Source: Actinomycetes bacterium (GTDB lineage Bacteria; Actinomycetota; Acidimicrobiia; Acidimicrobiales; SZUA-35). Taken from it: a DNA stretch of 50,958 nucleotides. The number at the start of each line of letters is the position of its first letter. Within the stretch, counting starts at the first letter, position 1. A program made the position numbers and the translations under genes. The notes under the pieces are model-generated. The model ran no database searches and had not been told where the DNA came from. It saw nothing but the letters and a program-made list of their open reading frames with translations. Positions 42,296 through 49,967 of this stretch are shown piece by piece. The stretch spans positions 1 through 50,958 of the forward strand of contig JAAETV010000678.1 of assembly GCA_024227975.1 (NCBI GenBank), given 5' to 3'.

Positions 42296-44452
42296 GTGCT
42301 GAACAGTCTGGACCATCACGAGCTCCTGGTCTTCTGGGTCCAACTCCTCGTTCTCTATGCGACGGCTCGCCTTCTTGGCTACCTCGCTCGCCGCCTGAGC
42401 TTGCCGTCGGTCATCGGGGAGTTGTCGGCCGGCCTCCTTCTCGGGCCCAGCATTTTCGGGGTCGTGTGGTCCAATGGGTTCGATTGGTTCCTGCCCAACA
42501 GCGAGGTCCAATCGGCCATGTTGTTGGCCGTGAGCTGGTTCTCGGCCGCGTTCTTGTTGGTGGTCGCCGGTTTCGAGACCGACCTCGAGCTCATCCGTCG
42601 CTTGGGCCGGGCTGCTGCTCTGGTCACCGCCGGAAGCCTGCTCGTCCCTCTGACCGGGGGGCTGATTGTCGGGGGCTACCTTCCTCAGAGCTTCTACGGT
42701 CCCGAAGCCAGCACCCTGGTCTTCACCCTCTTCATCGCCACCAGTGTCGCCGTCTCCGCCTTGGCCGTAGTGGCCAAGATCCTGGGCGACCTCGGTCTGT
42801 TGCGACGAGACGTTGGTCAGATCACGATTGCGGTCGGGATGGCCAACGACCTGATTGGTTGGATGATCCTCGGCGTTATCGCCGGCCTTGCCGCCTCCGG
42901 TGAACTATCAGCCATCGACGCCGGGACGATCATGCTCGGGCTCGCAGCATTCCTGGTCGCTGCCCTCACTATTGGTCAGCGGGTCGTCGACATCGGGCTG
43001 CGGGCCGTGCGCCGCCAGGGCAAGAACCTCCAAGGGGCTCTGACGGTCGCGGTAGGGGCCATGTTGGTGCTCGGGGTCATCACCCAGTGGATAGGGGTTG
43101 AGGCCGTGCTCGGCACCTTTGTCGCCGGGGTGTTGCTGGCCCGTTCCCGCTACCAGCAGATCGAGGGTGAGCACGTCATCGAGGACCTGACGTCGGTCTT
43201 GTTCGCTCCCTTGTTCTTTGCCACTGCCGGTCTCCGGCTCGATCTTGGTTTGCTGCGGGGCTCGGCTCTGGGGTGGGCCTTGGTGTTGTTGGCTGTGGCC
43301 CTGGTCTTGAAGTTCCTGGGGTCCCTCGGCGGGGCTCGCCTTGCCGGGCTCACCCTCAGGGAGGGGCTTGTGTTGGGGGCTGGACTCAACGCCAGGGGGG
43401 CGTTGGAGATCATCATCGCCTCGGTTGGGCTGTCGCTCGGCGTCTTGAACCAGACATCGTTCACCGTGATCGTGATGATCCCGCTCGTTACCTCGCTGTT
43501 TGCCTCGGTCGGGGTGCGGGTGCTCAGCCACGACCTCGAGGGCTCGGTGGCCGAACGAGAGCGCCTCGAACTGGAAGAGGCCTTGGAGCGGAACCTGCTG
43601 GTTCGCAACAGTCGGATCCTGCTTCCGTCGGGGACCGACGACAACAGCATCGTGGCGGCCCAGATCGTCCACTTCGCTTGGCCTGAGTCCCTGGCTGCCA
43701 CCCTGATTTCGGTCCAGGGCTCGAATGGTGACCCTCCCGATGACCTGGAGCCACTGCGCAATGTGCTTCACGGGCGCGAGGTTGAGGTGAAGTCGGTCGA
43801 AGCCGGCAATGCCATCGCGAGTGTGGTGGCCGAGTCACGGCTCGGCTATGGGGTGGTCGCCGTCGGCACCGTCGCCGACCCGGGCCACGGGGTGTTCTTC
43901 TCGCCCATGGTCGATGAGCTCCTGGGCCAGGTCGATCTACCAGTGGTCATCGTCCGCAAGGCCAGAAACCTTCCCGGTCGCCTTCCCGGGGCGTTCGGGC
44001 AGGCCCTCGTTCCGGTGGTGGCCAGTGCATCGTCACGGGCGGCCGAGGAGCTGGCTGCCAATTTCGCGTCGCGGCTCGGGACCCGCCTCATGCTGAGCCA
44101 TGTCGTCTACCGGCCACGCAGCGCCATGGTGTCGGCTGGTCGTCTCTTGGGGAGGCTGCGAGACGTCGCTTTTCCTGAGGACAGTGACGTCGCCGAACGG
44201 GTGCTGGCTCGGGCCCATGAGCATGCCGTCGAGGTGCGGGCCTCGGCCGATACTGAGATCCGCTTTGCTTCCTCAGCGGCGGAAGAGATCGTTCGTCACG
44301 CCAACGAGATCGAGGCCGACCTGATCGTGTTGGGGGCCCAGCTCCGCAACCTCGATGGAAGACCGAGCCTGGGGCCAAACACTGAGCACGTCTTGGAGCA
44401 TGCCCCCCAGACCGTGGTGGTGGTTGTCATGCCGGATCGCCGGCCCGAATAG
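42296..44452 (+). CDS. CPA2-type cation/proton antiporter with C-terminal USP domains
   Basis: A 718-residue protein. Residues 1-410 have about 12 membrane segments; L-P-S-V-I-G-E-L-S-A-G-L-L-L-G-P is the CPA2 opening. The ion-binding motif in the middle helix is M-A-N-D-L-I-G-W, an Asn-Asp pair rather than Asp-Asp. The Asn-Asp form is associated with electroneutral exchange in related carriers. Residues 445-718 form two universal stress protein-like halves (V-V-A-V-G-T-V-A-D-P-G-H-G and L-I-V-L-G-A-Q near the end), likely nucleotide-binding sensors. GTG start at 42296. Probable role: Na+ or K+/H+ exchange controlled by the USP domains. Confidence 0.88.
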   Translation: MLNSLDHHELLVFWVQLLVLYATARLLGYLARRLSLPSVIGELSAGLLLGPSIFGVVWSNGFDWFLPNSEVQSAMLLAVSWFSAAFLLVVAGFETDLELIRRLGRAAALVTAGSLLVPLTGGLIVGGYLPQSFYGPEASTLVFTLFIATSVAVSALAVVAKILGDLGLLRRDVGQITIAVGMANDLIGWMILGVIAGLAASGELSAIDAGTIMLGLAAFLVAALTIGQRVVDIGLRAVRRQGKNLQGALTVAVGAMLVLGVITQWIGVEAVLGTFVAGVLLARSRYQQIEGEHVIEDLTSVLFAPLFFATAGLRLDLGLLRGSALGWALVLLAVALVLKFLGSLGGARLAGLTLREGLVLGAGLNARGALEIIIASVGLSLGVLNQTSFTVIVMIPLVTSLFASVGVRVLSHDLEGSVAERERLELEEALERNLLVRNSRILLPSGTDDNSIVAAQIVHFAWPESLAATLISVQGSNGDPPDDLEPLRNVLHGREVEVKSVEAGNAIASVVAESRLGYGVVAVGTVADPGHGVFFSPMVDELLGQVDLPVVIVRKARNLPGRLPGAFGQALVPVVASASSRAAEELAANFASRLGTRLMLSHVVYRPRSAMVSAGRLLGRLRDVAFPEDSDVAERVLARAHEHAVEVRASADTEIRFASSAAEEIVRHANEIEADLIVLGAQLRNLDGRPSLGPNTEHVLEHAPQTVVVVVMPDRRPE

Positions 44453-44487
44453 GGGTACCGGCGATTGGCCGCGGTCATCATGAACAG

Positions 44488-46329
44488 CTAGATCGAGCTG
44501 GTTACGATGTGCGCTCGGGTAGGCAGTTCGACGCCAAGACCCCGCCGGAACGTCTCGAGTAGTACGTGATATGCGCGCTCCTCGATCCCTTCACTCCGAG
44601 CTGAGAGCCGCTGTCGAGCCACCGTCGGTTCGGCCGGATCCACCCCCCAGCCCAGTTCGACGGCAACACCGGCGAGGTCATCCGGGCAGCATGACCGCAG
44701 CTCGAGGTCTCCCGTGGGCATGGCAGTGATGGTCTGCCACCGGTCGACACCCTCAGCGCCGAAGTCGAGCATCACCGAGATCTGGCGCGTGCTACGCGAC
44801 CAGAGCACCCCGTGCCAGATGAGCTGCTCCAGCTCGTCATCAGTTGTGACTTCCAGGTCGTGCTCGATGTCACGATCGAAGGTGACGCCCAAGACAGGGC
44901 TTCCACTCCCAGCCAGACCGGTCTGGATCGCGATATCGGTCGCGTGATCGAAACCATGTACCCGGTAGGTCGTCGACATCAGCAGTTCGACGATCGCCTC
45001 GTGTCGCCGGGGCAATCCCAAGGGAAGGGTGAGGTAGGCGAGGTCGTCATGCCCGACCTCGGGTGCCAACCAACCTAGATCTGCGAGGAGTGCGATGTCG
45101 GCCCGACTTGTCTCCGCATACGCATCGCCGTTCTGCTCGACCAGCAACTGAACGAAGCGTTCATCGTCGACGGAGATGATGACGTAGACCCCTCGATGGT
45201 CAAGACACCACCACGCTGCCTGGTCGATGATCTCACTCGTTCCTGCGAGATCGTCGACCTTGACCGCGATGTCGATATGTGGATGCCACTCGATGATCTC
45301 CATCTCGGCCGGCTGTGGTGGTGACGTTGCCTCGGCCGGTTCGGCTCGGCCCGTCGCCTCATGGTCGGCCCGGAGGGTGGGTTCGTCGTTGGCGCGCAAC
45401 GTCGGGACGCTGGCAGGCCGAACCTCCGAACCGCCGTCAGCGCGAACCGTTGCATCATCGTCAACCCGAATCGTGGGCGGAAGGTCGTTCGGGCGTTGTG
45501 CACCTTGTTCCAAGACTTCGAGGGTCGTCCGGAGCGCGTTGGCGAGCGCGTTCATCGAGGAGGGTCGACTGGCGGCCGACTTGGCCAAGGAGGCTTCCAC
45601 TATGCCAACCAGGGTCTCGGGGATGGCGTGCCCACGGAGATCAGGAAGAGGCTCGCGGCGCACTCGTCCGAGGAAATCCATGATGCCCTCGTCATTGCCC
45701 TGCACATACGGAGTCGTTCCGAGGGCCATCTCGTAGAGCGTCGCCCCCAAGGCGTACACGTCCATGGAGGCTGGTGGTGGCTGGTCGAGAAGATCGGGTG
45801 CGGTGTATTGCGGAGTGAGTGCCAACACGGAGGTGCCGATCGCTCCTGAGTCGAGGATCTGAGAGATGCCAAAGTCGGCAACCATCGGCTTGCCACTCGG
45901 ACCGAGGAGGATATTCGCCGGCTTCAGATCTCGATGGATGACATTGGCGGCGTGGGCCGCAGCCACTGCGTCGGCGATTGTGGTGGCCGTGGCTACCGCC
46001 TCGGGCCACGGCACAGGACCGCGTCGGCGCAACTCGTCTTCGAGTGATCCACCGGTGAGGAGTGGCATGACGAGGTAGGGCCAACCGGTGCTTGACACAC
46101 CACTGGTGAGGATGGTGACAATCCCATCGTGGGCTGACAGCCGCCCCATGGTCTTGCGCTCGCGATCGAAGCGGCGGAGTGTGGCCTCGTCCCTGGCTTT
46201 GTGGAGCACCTTGACCGCAACCCAGCGGTCGTGGTCGACATCGTAGGCTCGGTACACGATGGCGTTTCCGCCTTCACCGATCTGCTCGGCTGCTCTGAGC
46301 CCCGGGATTCCGAGATCGACGACTGCCAT
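44488..46329 (-). CDS. Soluble Ser/Thr protein kinase with probable TY-Chap C-terminal domain
   Basis: A 613-residue PknB-like kinase without a membrane segment. Kinase domain 1-270: G-E-G-G-N-A (18-23), V-A-V-K (Lys40), H-R-D-L-K-P-A-N (132-139), D-F-G (152-154) and T-A-P-D (in place of A-P-E). Linker 280-335 carries four Thr motifs: P-T-I-R-V-D, A-T-V-R-A-D, P-T-L-R-A-N and P-T-L-R-A-D. C-terminal part (355-613): R-F-V-Q-L-L-V-E, A-L-L-A-D-L-G-W-L-A-P-E and I-V-E-L-L match the TY-Chap (T3SS chaperone/YbjN-like) pattern; a second related region may follow at about 500-605. Likely role: regulator whose C-terminus binds peptides or the phosphorylated linker. The TY-Chap call is tentative. Confidence 0.82.
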   Translation of the reverse strand: MAVVDLGIPGLRAAEQIGEGGNAIVYRAYDVDHDRWVAVKVLHKARDEATLRRFDRERKTMGRLSAHDGIVTILTSGVSSTGWPYLVMPLLTGGSLEDELRRRGPVPWPEAVATATTIADAVAAAHAANVIHRDLKPANILLGPSGKPMVADFGISQILDSGAIGTSVLALTPQYTAPDLLDQPPPASMDVYALGATLYEMALGTTPYVQGNDEGIMDFLGRVRREPLPDLRGHAIPETLVGIVEASLAKSAASRPSSMNALANALRTTLEVLEQGAQRPNDLPPTIRVDDDATVRADGGSEVRPASVPTLRANDEPTLRADHEATGRAEPAEATSPPQPAEMEIIEWHPHIDIAVKVDDLAGTSEIIDQAAWWCLDHRGVYVIISVDDERFVQLLVEQNGDAYAETSRADIALLADLGWLAPEVGHDDLAYLTLPLGLPRRHEAIVELLMSTTYRVHGFDHATDIAIQTGLAGSGSPVLGVTFDRDIEHDLEVTTDDELEQLIWHGVLWSRSTRQISVMLDFGAEGVDRWQTITAMPTGDLELRSCCPDDLAGVAVELGWGVDPAEPTVARQRLSARSEGIEERAYHVLLETFRRGLGVELPTRAHIVTSSI

Positions 46330-46531
46330 GCTCTGACCTCCACGCCAGTTGTGAGACTATCTCCCGCACCTCCGCCAGGAACGTAGGATCAGCGACGGAA
46401 TGAGGAGGCTCAACAACATGCCGTAGGCTGCGACACGGAATCCGCAGCCAGATAGGGACTTCTTGCACTTGCAGTCGACGGCTCAGTGACGCAGGCTTCG
46501 GAGGACACACCACCATTCGGGAGAAGCTCCA

Positions 46532-47008
46532 ATGAAGTTCGCGTTGTCAGACCTGCAGATCACAAGCTCGGCATTCGAAGAGGGCGGGCAGATTCCCACG
46601 AGGCACACCGGCGAGGGGGAGGATACATCTCCACCACTTGCGTGGACGTCTGTGCCGGACGGCACTCGCTCCTTGGCGGTGATATGTCACGATCCCGATG
46701 CGCCCGTAGTGTCCGATGGTGGCTATGGCTTCGTTCATTGGGTGCTCTACAACCTGCCGGGGACGTCAACGGGACTGGCAGAAGGTGCTGACGACGGAAT
46801 GAGCGGGCCATCCAACTTCGGCAAGCCTGGATACGGAGGCCCCATGCCTCCAGAAGGACATGGCACCCATCGCTACTTCTTCTGGCTGCTCGCCCTGGAT
46901 CGAGAGCCAGATCTTGCCGCCGATCTGAACCAGCGCCAGTTGTTGGAAGCAATCGAGTCCAACGTGATCGGTATGAACCGGTTGATGGGTACCTACACGC
47001 GCTCCTAG
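46532..47008 (+). CDS. PEBP/YbhB-family phosphatidylethanolamine-binding-like protein
   Basis: A 158-residue cytosolic PEBP protein without signal peptide. S-P-P-L-A-W (about 36-41), I-C-H-D-P-D-A-P (the ligand-binding D-P-D-x-P loop), F-V-H-W-V-L-Y-N-L-P and G-G-P-M-P-P-E-G-H-G-T-H-R-Y-F-F are all typical. Length is normal. Purine-rich GGGAGAAG precedes the ATG. It is divergent from the kinase gene across a 202-bp gap in which I see nothing else. Function probably small-ligand binding; unknown in bacteria. Confidence 0.9.
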   Translation: MKFALSDLQITSSAFEEGGQIPTRHTGEGEDTSPPLAWTSVPDGTRSLAVICHDPDAPVVSDGGYGFVHWVLYNLPGTSTGLAEGADDGMSGPSNFGKPGYGGPMPPEGHGTHRYFFWLLALDREPDLAADLNQRQLLEAIESNVIGMNRLMGTYTRS

Positions 47009-47164
47009 AGGTCGCGGTGTCAGATCGGAATCTCTCAACCGGTTGTGACCCGACCCTGGTTTTCGAACCGTTGACGTCAATTCAAATCGGTATGAGTCTT
47101 GCGGGTTAATAGGTAAATGACACGAACGGGATATTGCTAAAGCTGTCATCGTCGGAGCCGACAA

Positions 47165-47187
47165 ATGGTGGAGGGGTGATCCACCAT
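47165..47187 (+). promoter_or_regulatory. Leader hairpin before the PilZ gene
   Basis: ATGGTGGA (47165-47172), loop GGGGTGA and TCCACCAT (47180-47187) form a perfect 8-bp stem ending 12 nt before the proposed ATG at 47200. It could mask or position the ribosome site, since no other clear site is visible. Role is inferred only. Confidence 0.35.
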
Positions 47188-47199
47188 GGAGTTGTCTTG

Positions 47200-47871
47200 A
47201 TGTCTCGGAAAACGGATGAGTCCCATCGATCGGGTGGCAAACAGTCGTCCGAGGTGGTCACTGTCTCCACCAAGACCGGATCCGTTGTCGAGGCCAGGTT
47301 GCGGGTACTGGCTGCAGAGTCGTTGACAATCGCTCTCGGTCGGCAAGACCGTGGGCAGTTCATCGCCGGTGACGAGGTGACCGTAGCGGTTGGCTGGGGC
47401 AGCCTCGTCGGGGCCAAGATTGCTTCGACGACAATGCTCGGCCACATCCTGATCTGCCAACTCACCGTGCTGAGGCATCTCTCTGGGCCGCCACTAGTTC
47501 AGGCCAAAGAGCGCAGAGCAACCACACGGGTCACTCTCCCTCGAAAGACCTCCGCCGTTCTCATGGCTGTTGACGAAACAACCTACGCAGTCGACATCGA
47601 ACGAACCGCGGCTGGTCGACTGGTCGATGTGTCCCTTGGGGGCTGCGGTGTTGAGTTGCCCCGAGCAAGCGCCGAGCGGTTCGGGTCGTTCTCCTCAGTG
47701 AAGATCACGTTCACTCTGGGCCCAGAGGGACGAAGAGAGCTCCTAGCCGAACTAGTCAACACCCACCTCAACGCCGACGATCAGCTCGTCCTCGGATACC
47801 GCTGGATCCCCAATCAGCAAGCAGCCTCCGCCCTAGCCACAATCGGCAGATACACGAGCTCGGTCAACTGA
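47200..47871 (+). CDS. PilZ-domain protein (putative c-di-GMP binding)
   Basis: A 223-residue protein. The first 100 residues are a beta-rich domain like YcgR-N. The PilZ domain starts at about 105 with E-R-R-A-T-T-R-V (R-x-x-x-R c-di-GMP motif) and continues with D-V-S-L-G-G-C-G-V-E (D/N-x-S-x-x-G motif), the two required elements. It therefore probably binds cyclic di-GMP. No flagellar gene is nearby, so the target process is unknown. ATG at 47200 was chosen over TTG 47134, which would place a hairpin inside the coding region. Confidence 0.8.
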   Translation: MSRKTDESHRSGGKQSSEVVTVSTKTGSVVEARLRVLAAESLTIALGRQDRGQFIAGDEVTVAVGWGSLVGAKIASTTMLGHILICQLTVLRHLSGPPLVQAKERRATTRVTLPRKTSAVLMAVDETTYAVDIERTAAGRLVDVSLGGCGVELPRASAERFGSFSSVKITFTLGPEGRRELLAELVNTHLNADDQLVLGYRWIPNQQAASALATIGRYTSSVN

Positions 47872-48027
47872 CTCCCTGACGACAAAGGACAGAGGGCAAG
47901 GGGATCACTCCCTCGGTGTACGTGGCGTTGGCGACATCATCTGACGACATACGCAGAGACAGCCGGGGTCAGTGGCGTCTAGCGTTGTCTTGACATCAGT
48001 TGACGTCCCGACAGGAAGGAGCGACCG

Positions 48028-48855
48028 ATGAGTGAAGCTGTCGTCAGCCAGCTGTGGACATATCCGGTCAAGAGCTGCCAAGGGGTGGCTACCGACTCGA
48101 TCCAGATCACCTCGCTCGGCGTCACCGGCGATCGGTGCTTTGCCATCTGGGCTGAGGGCAGGCTCGTCGAGCAGAAGCTCACGCCGTATGTGGCCTCGAT
48201 CGGTGCTGCTTTCGATTCCCGAACGGGAGTCCTGACACTGACCCACGCGGACAAGGGGGTCCACGCTCATCAGGTCCGATCCGAAGGTCCCCTCCGCCCT
48301 GCGAAGTGGCTGCTCGATGAGTTCCGCACCGTCGATCAAGGAGATCCTGTCGCCGAGTGGCTCTCCGAAGTCCTCGACAAGAATGTGCGACTGGTGATGC
48401 CACACGATCCGTGGCGGATCAACTTCCCGGTCCCCCAGATGGCGCTTCTACATGACCACCTCAAACACAGCTTCACCGCCGCCTCGCCAGTGGGGCTGGC
48501 GAATCAGGCATCGCTCGACGATCTCAATACTCGAGTCGACACGTCGGTCCCTATGGATCGATTCCGCGTGAATGTAGTCATCGATGGCCTTGATGCCTAC
48601 GAGGAGGACCACGTTCACAGCCTCAGTACCGATGACGTCGAGCTGCTCCAGGTCACAGCGGCCGAGCGTTGTGTGATCATCACGACCGATCAACGCACCG
48701 GTGGGCGACCAGAGAACAATCTCATGGAGACCTTGTCCACCTATCGAAAGAAGTCGAAGGAGGAGCGCTTTGCCAGCGGCCTCAAGTTCGGCAGCTACAT
48801 GATCGTCGCCAAGGAGGGCACCCTCCGAGTCGGCGACCGACTCTCAGTGACCTGA
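48028..48855 (+). CDS. MOSC-domain molybdenum cofactor-associated protein
   Basis: A 275-residue protein with an N-terminal beta-barrel MOSC_N domain (residues 1-95; Y-P-V-K-S-C and G-D-R-C-F-A) and the MOSC domain (about 130-275), with R-F-R-V-N-V-V-I-D-G and A-A-E-R-C-V-I-I-T-T-D-Q-R-T-G, where the Cys is the expected Moco/sulfur ligand. Related proteins (YcbX, mARC) reduce N-hydroxylated compounds using Moco. A strong AGGAAGGAG precedes the ATG. The gap before it (47872-48027) contains TTGACA at 47990 and TTGACG at 48000 but no clear -10 box. Confidence 0.9.
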   Translation: MSEAVVSQLWTYPVKSCQGVATDSIQITSLGVTGDRCFAIWAEGRLVEQKLTPYVASIGAAFDSRTGVLTLTHADKGVHAHQVRSEGPLRPAKWLLDEFRTVDQGDPVAEWLSEVLDKNVRLVMPHDPWRINFPVPQMALLHDHLKHSFTAASPVGLANQASLDDLNTRVDTSVPMDRFRVNVVIDGLDAYEEDHVHSLSTDDVELLQVTAAERCVIITTDQRTGGRPENNLMETLSTYRKKSKEERFASGLKFGSYMIVAKEGTLRVGDRLSVT

Positions 48856-48903
48856 GCCTACGGGGCCGTTGCTGGCCCACTGCCACCTACCACAGCCCGG
48901 AGT

Positions 48904-49887
48904 TCACGACCCGGTGCCCGGTGGGTTGTGGTAGAGGTCAGCCGGGTCGAACCCGAGCATTGAGGCAATGCCTTCGAGTCCGACCGGCATAGGCGTGCCC
49001 GTTCCGTCGAGCAGTCGGTTCATCATCTGGAACGTGGCGCAGACCGCCACTGCTCGTTCGGTCGCTTCCTCGCTGGTGGCGGCGACCAGGGCAGTTCGTG
49101 CCTCGGTCGGTGGCTCGATCGTGTCGAGTGTCAATGCCTCGACCAGGGTCGCCAGCTCGGGGCCCGGATCGAGCCCATCGGGTCGGCCGTGGGCGACCGA
49201 GGTCAAATCGATGGTCCGACCACTCTGCTGGCAGCTCTCACGGAGCATGTCGGTGTGGGCCAGCAGTCAATAGAAGCACTCGTTGAGGTATGAGCTCCTG
49301 GCCGCCACCCACTCGATCTGGGTTCGGTGCAGTGCGTCGCAGTAGTCGCCGTCCATGAAGTGGATGAACGGTACATAGAACGGTTCATGCAGCGCTTTGA
49401 ACGACTTCGCATCCGATGGCAGCGCTTCCAGCACGGTGATGGCATGGAGGGGACCAGTTGACGGCACCCAACCGTCGTGCATGGCAGCAGCATCGTGGAC
49501 CGCCCCAGTCGCCGGCTCATCGGGCCGGGCCGGGATGGACGGTAGCGAAGCGCCGAGGCCACGGGCGTAGAAATCGATGTTGGCGAGCCTGCTCGCCACC
49601 CCGACCGCCTCCAGATACTGGAATCGGCCCAGTCCGGCCAACTCGATCGTCGTCACTGCCTCGGCCGTGATGCCTCCGGCGTCAAGGGCGATCCAATGGC
49701 CGACTTCTTCGATGAGGCTCCGACCTCCCTCGCTCGACGTGCCAGCCCACGCCATCCGAGCTGACTCGATCACACTCACTCGTTCACTCCGACTCAAGGT
49801 TGGGCCCGGTGACATGAGGTTCTCCCAGGCTGCTCTGGCTGCGGCCCGTCGCTTGGCATCGGGCGCGATCATCCCGTCGGTCAGCAT
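48904..49887 (-). CDS. AhpD-like (CMD) selenoprotein, Sec at TGA 49267-49269
   Basis: A 327-residue protein if the in-frame TGA is read as selenocysteine (residue 207). Codons around it read N-E-C-F-Y-[TGA]-L-L-A-H-T-D-M-L-R, i.e. Cys-x-x-Sec-x-x-x-His, exactly the Cys-x-x-Cys-x-x-x-His active site of alkylhydroperoxidase AhpD/carboxymuconolactone decarboxylase-like proteins. The frame remains open for 120 codons after the TGA with normal codon use and ends with F-D-P-A-D-L-Y-H-N-P. Upstream, T-Q-I-E-W-V-A-A-R-S-S-Y-L-N is the family helix. GGAGG precedes the ATG at 49887. A strong hairpin follows the TGA. Likely role: peroxide or thiol-redox enzyme. Confidence 0.88.
49225..49266 (-). promoter_or_regulatory. 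Bacterial SECIS element of the AhpD-like gene
   Basis: Directly after the TGA, CUGCUGGC (49266-49259) pairs perfectly over 8 bp with GCCAGCAG (49232-49225). Within it GCUC-CGUGA-GAGC forms an apical 4-bp hairpin whose loop starts 25 nt after the TGA and has G in second position. Both features agree with the bacterial SECIS consensus (loop G in first two positions, 16-37 nt from the codon). The same bases also code protein. Confidence 0.75.
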
Positions 49888-49967
49888 CGTTCCTCCGTCT
49901 GATGGGTCAGCTAGGAATCGGAGTATGGCCGGTCTCCGTCAAACATGTCCACCAAACAGGGTTTCTG

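Noticed and set aside
47905..48405. 166-residue minus-strand frame
   Set aside because: Overlaps the MOSC gene, which has a strong ribosome site and clear motifs; no domain seen in the antisense product.
48904..49248. A stand-alone 114-residue gene downstream of a short AhpD-like gene
   Set aside because: Same frame as the upstream part, separated only by the TGA at the redox position; treated as one selenoprotein.
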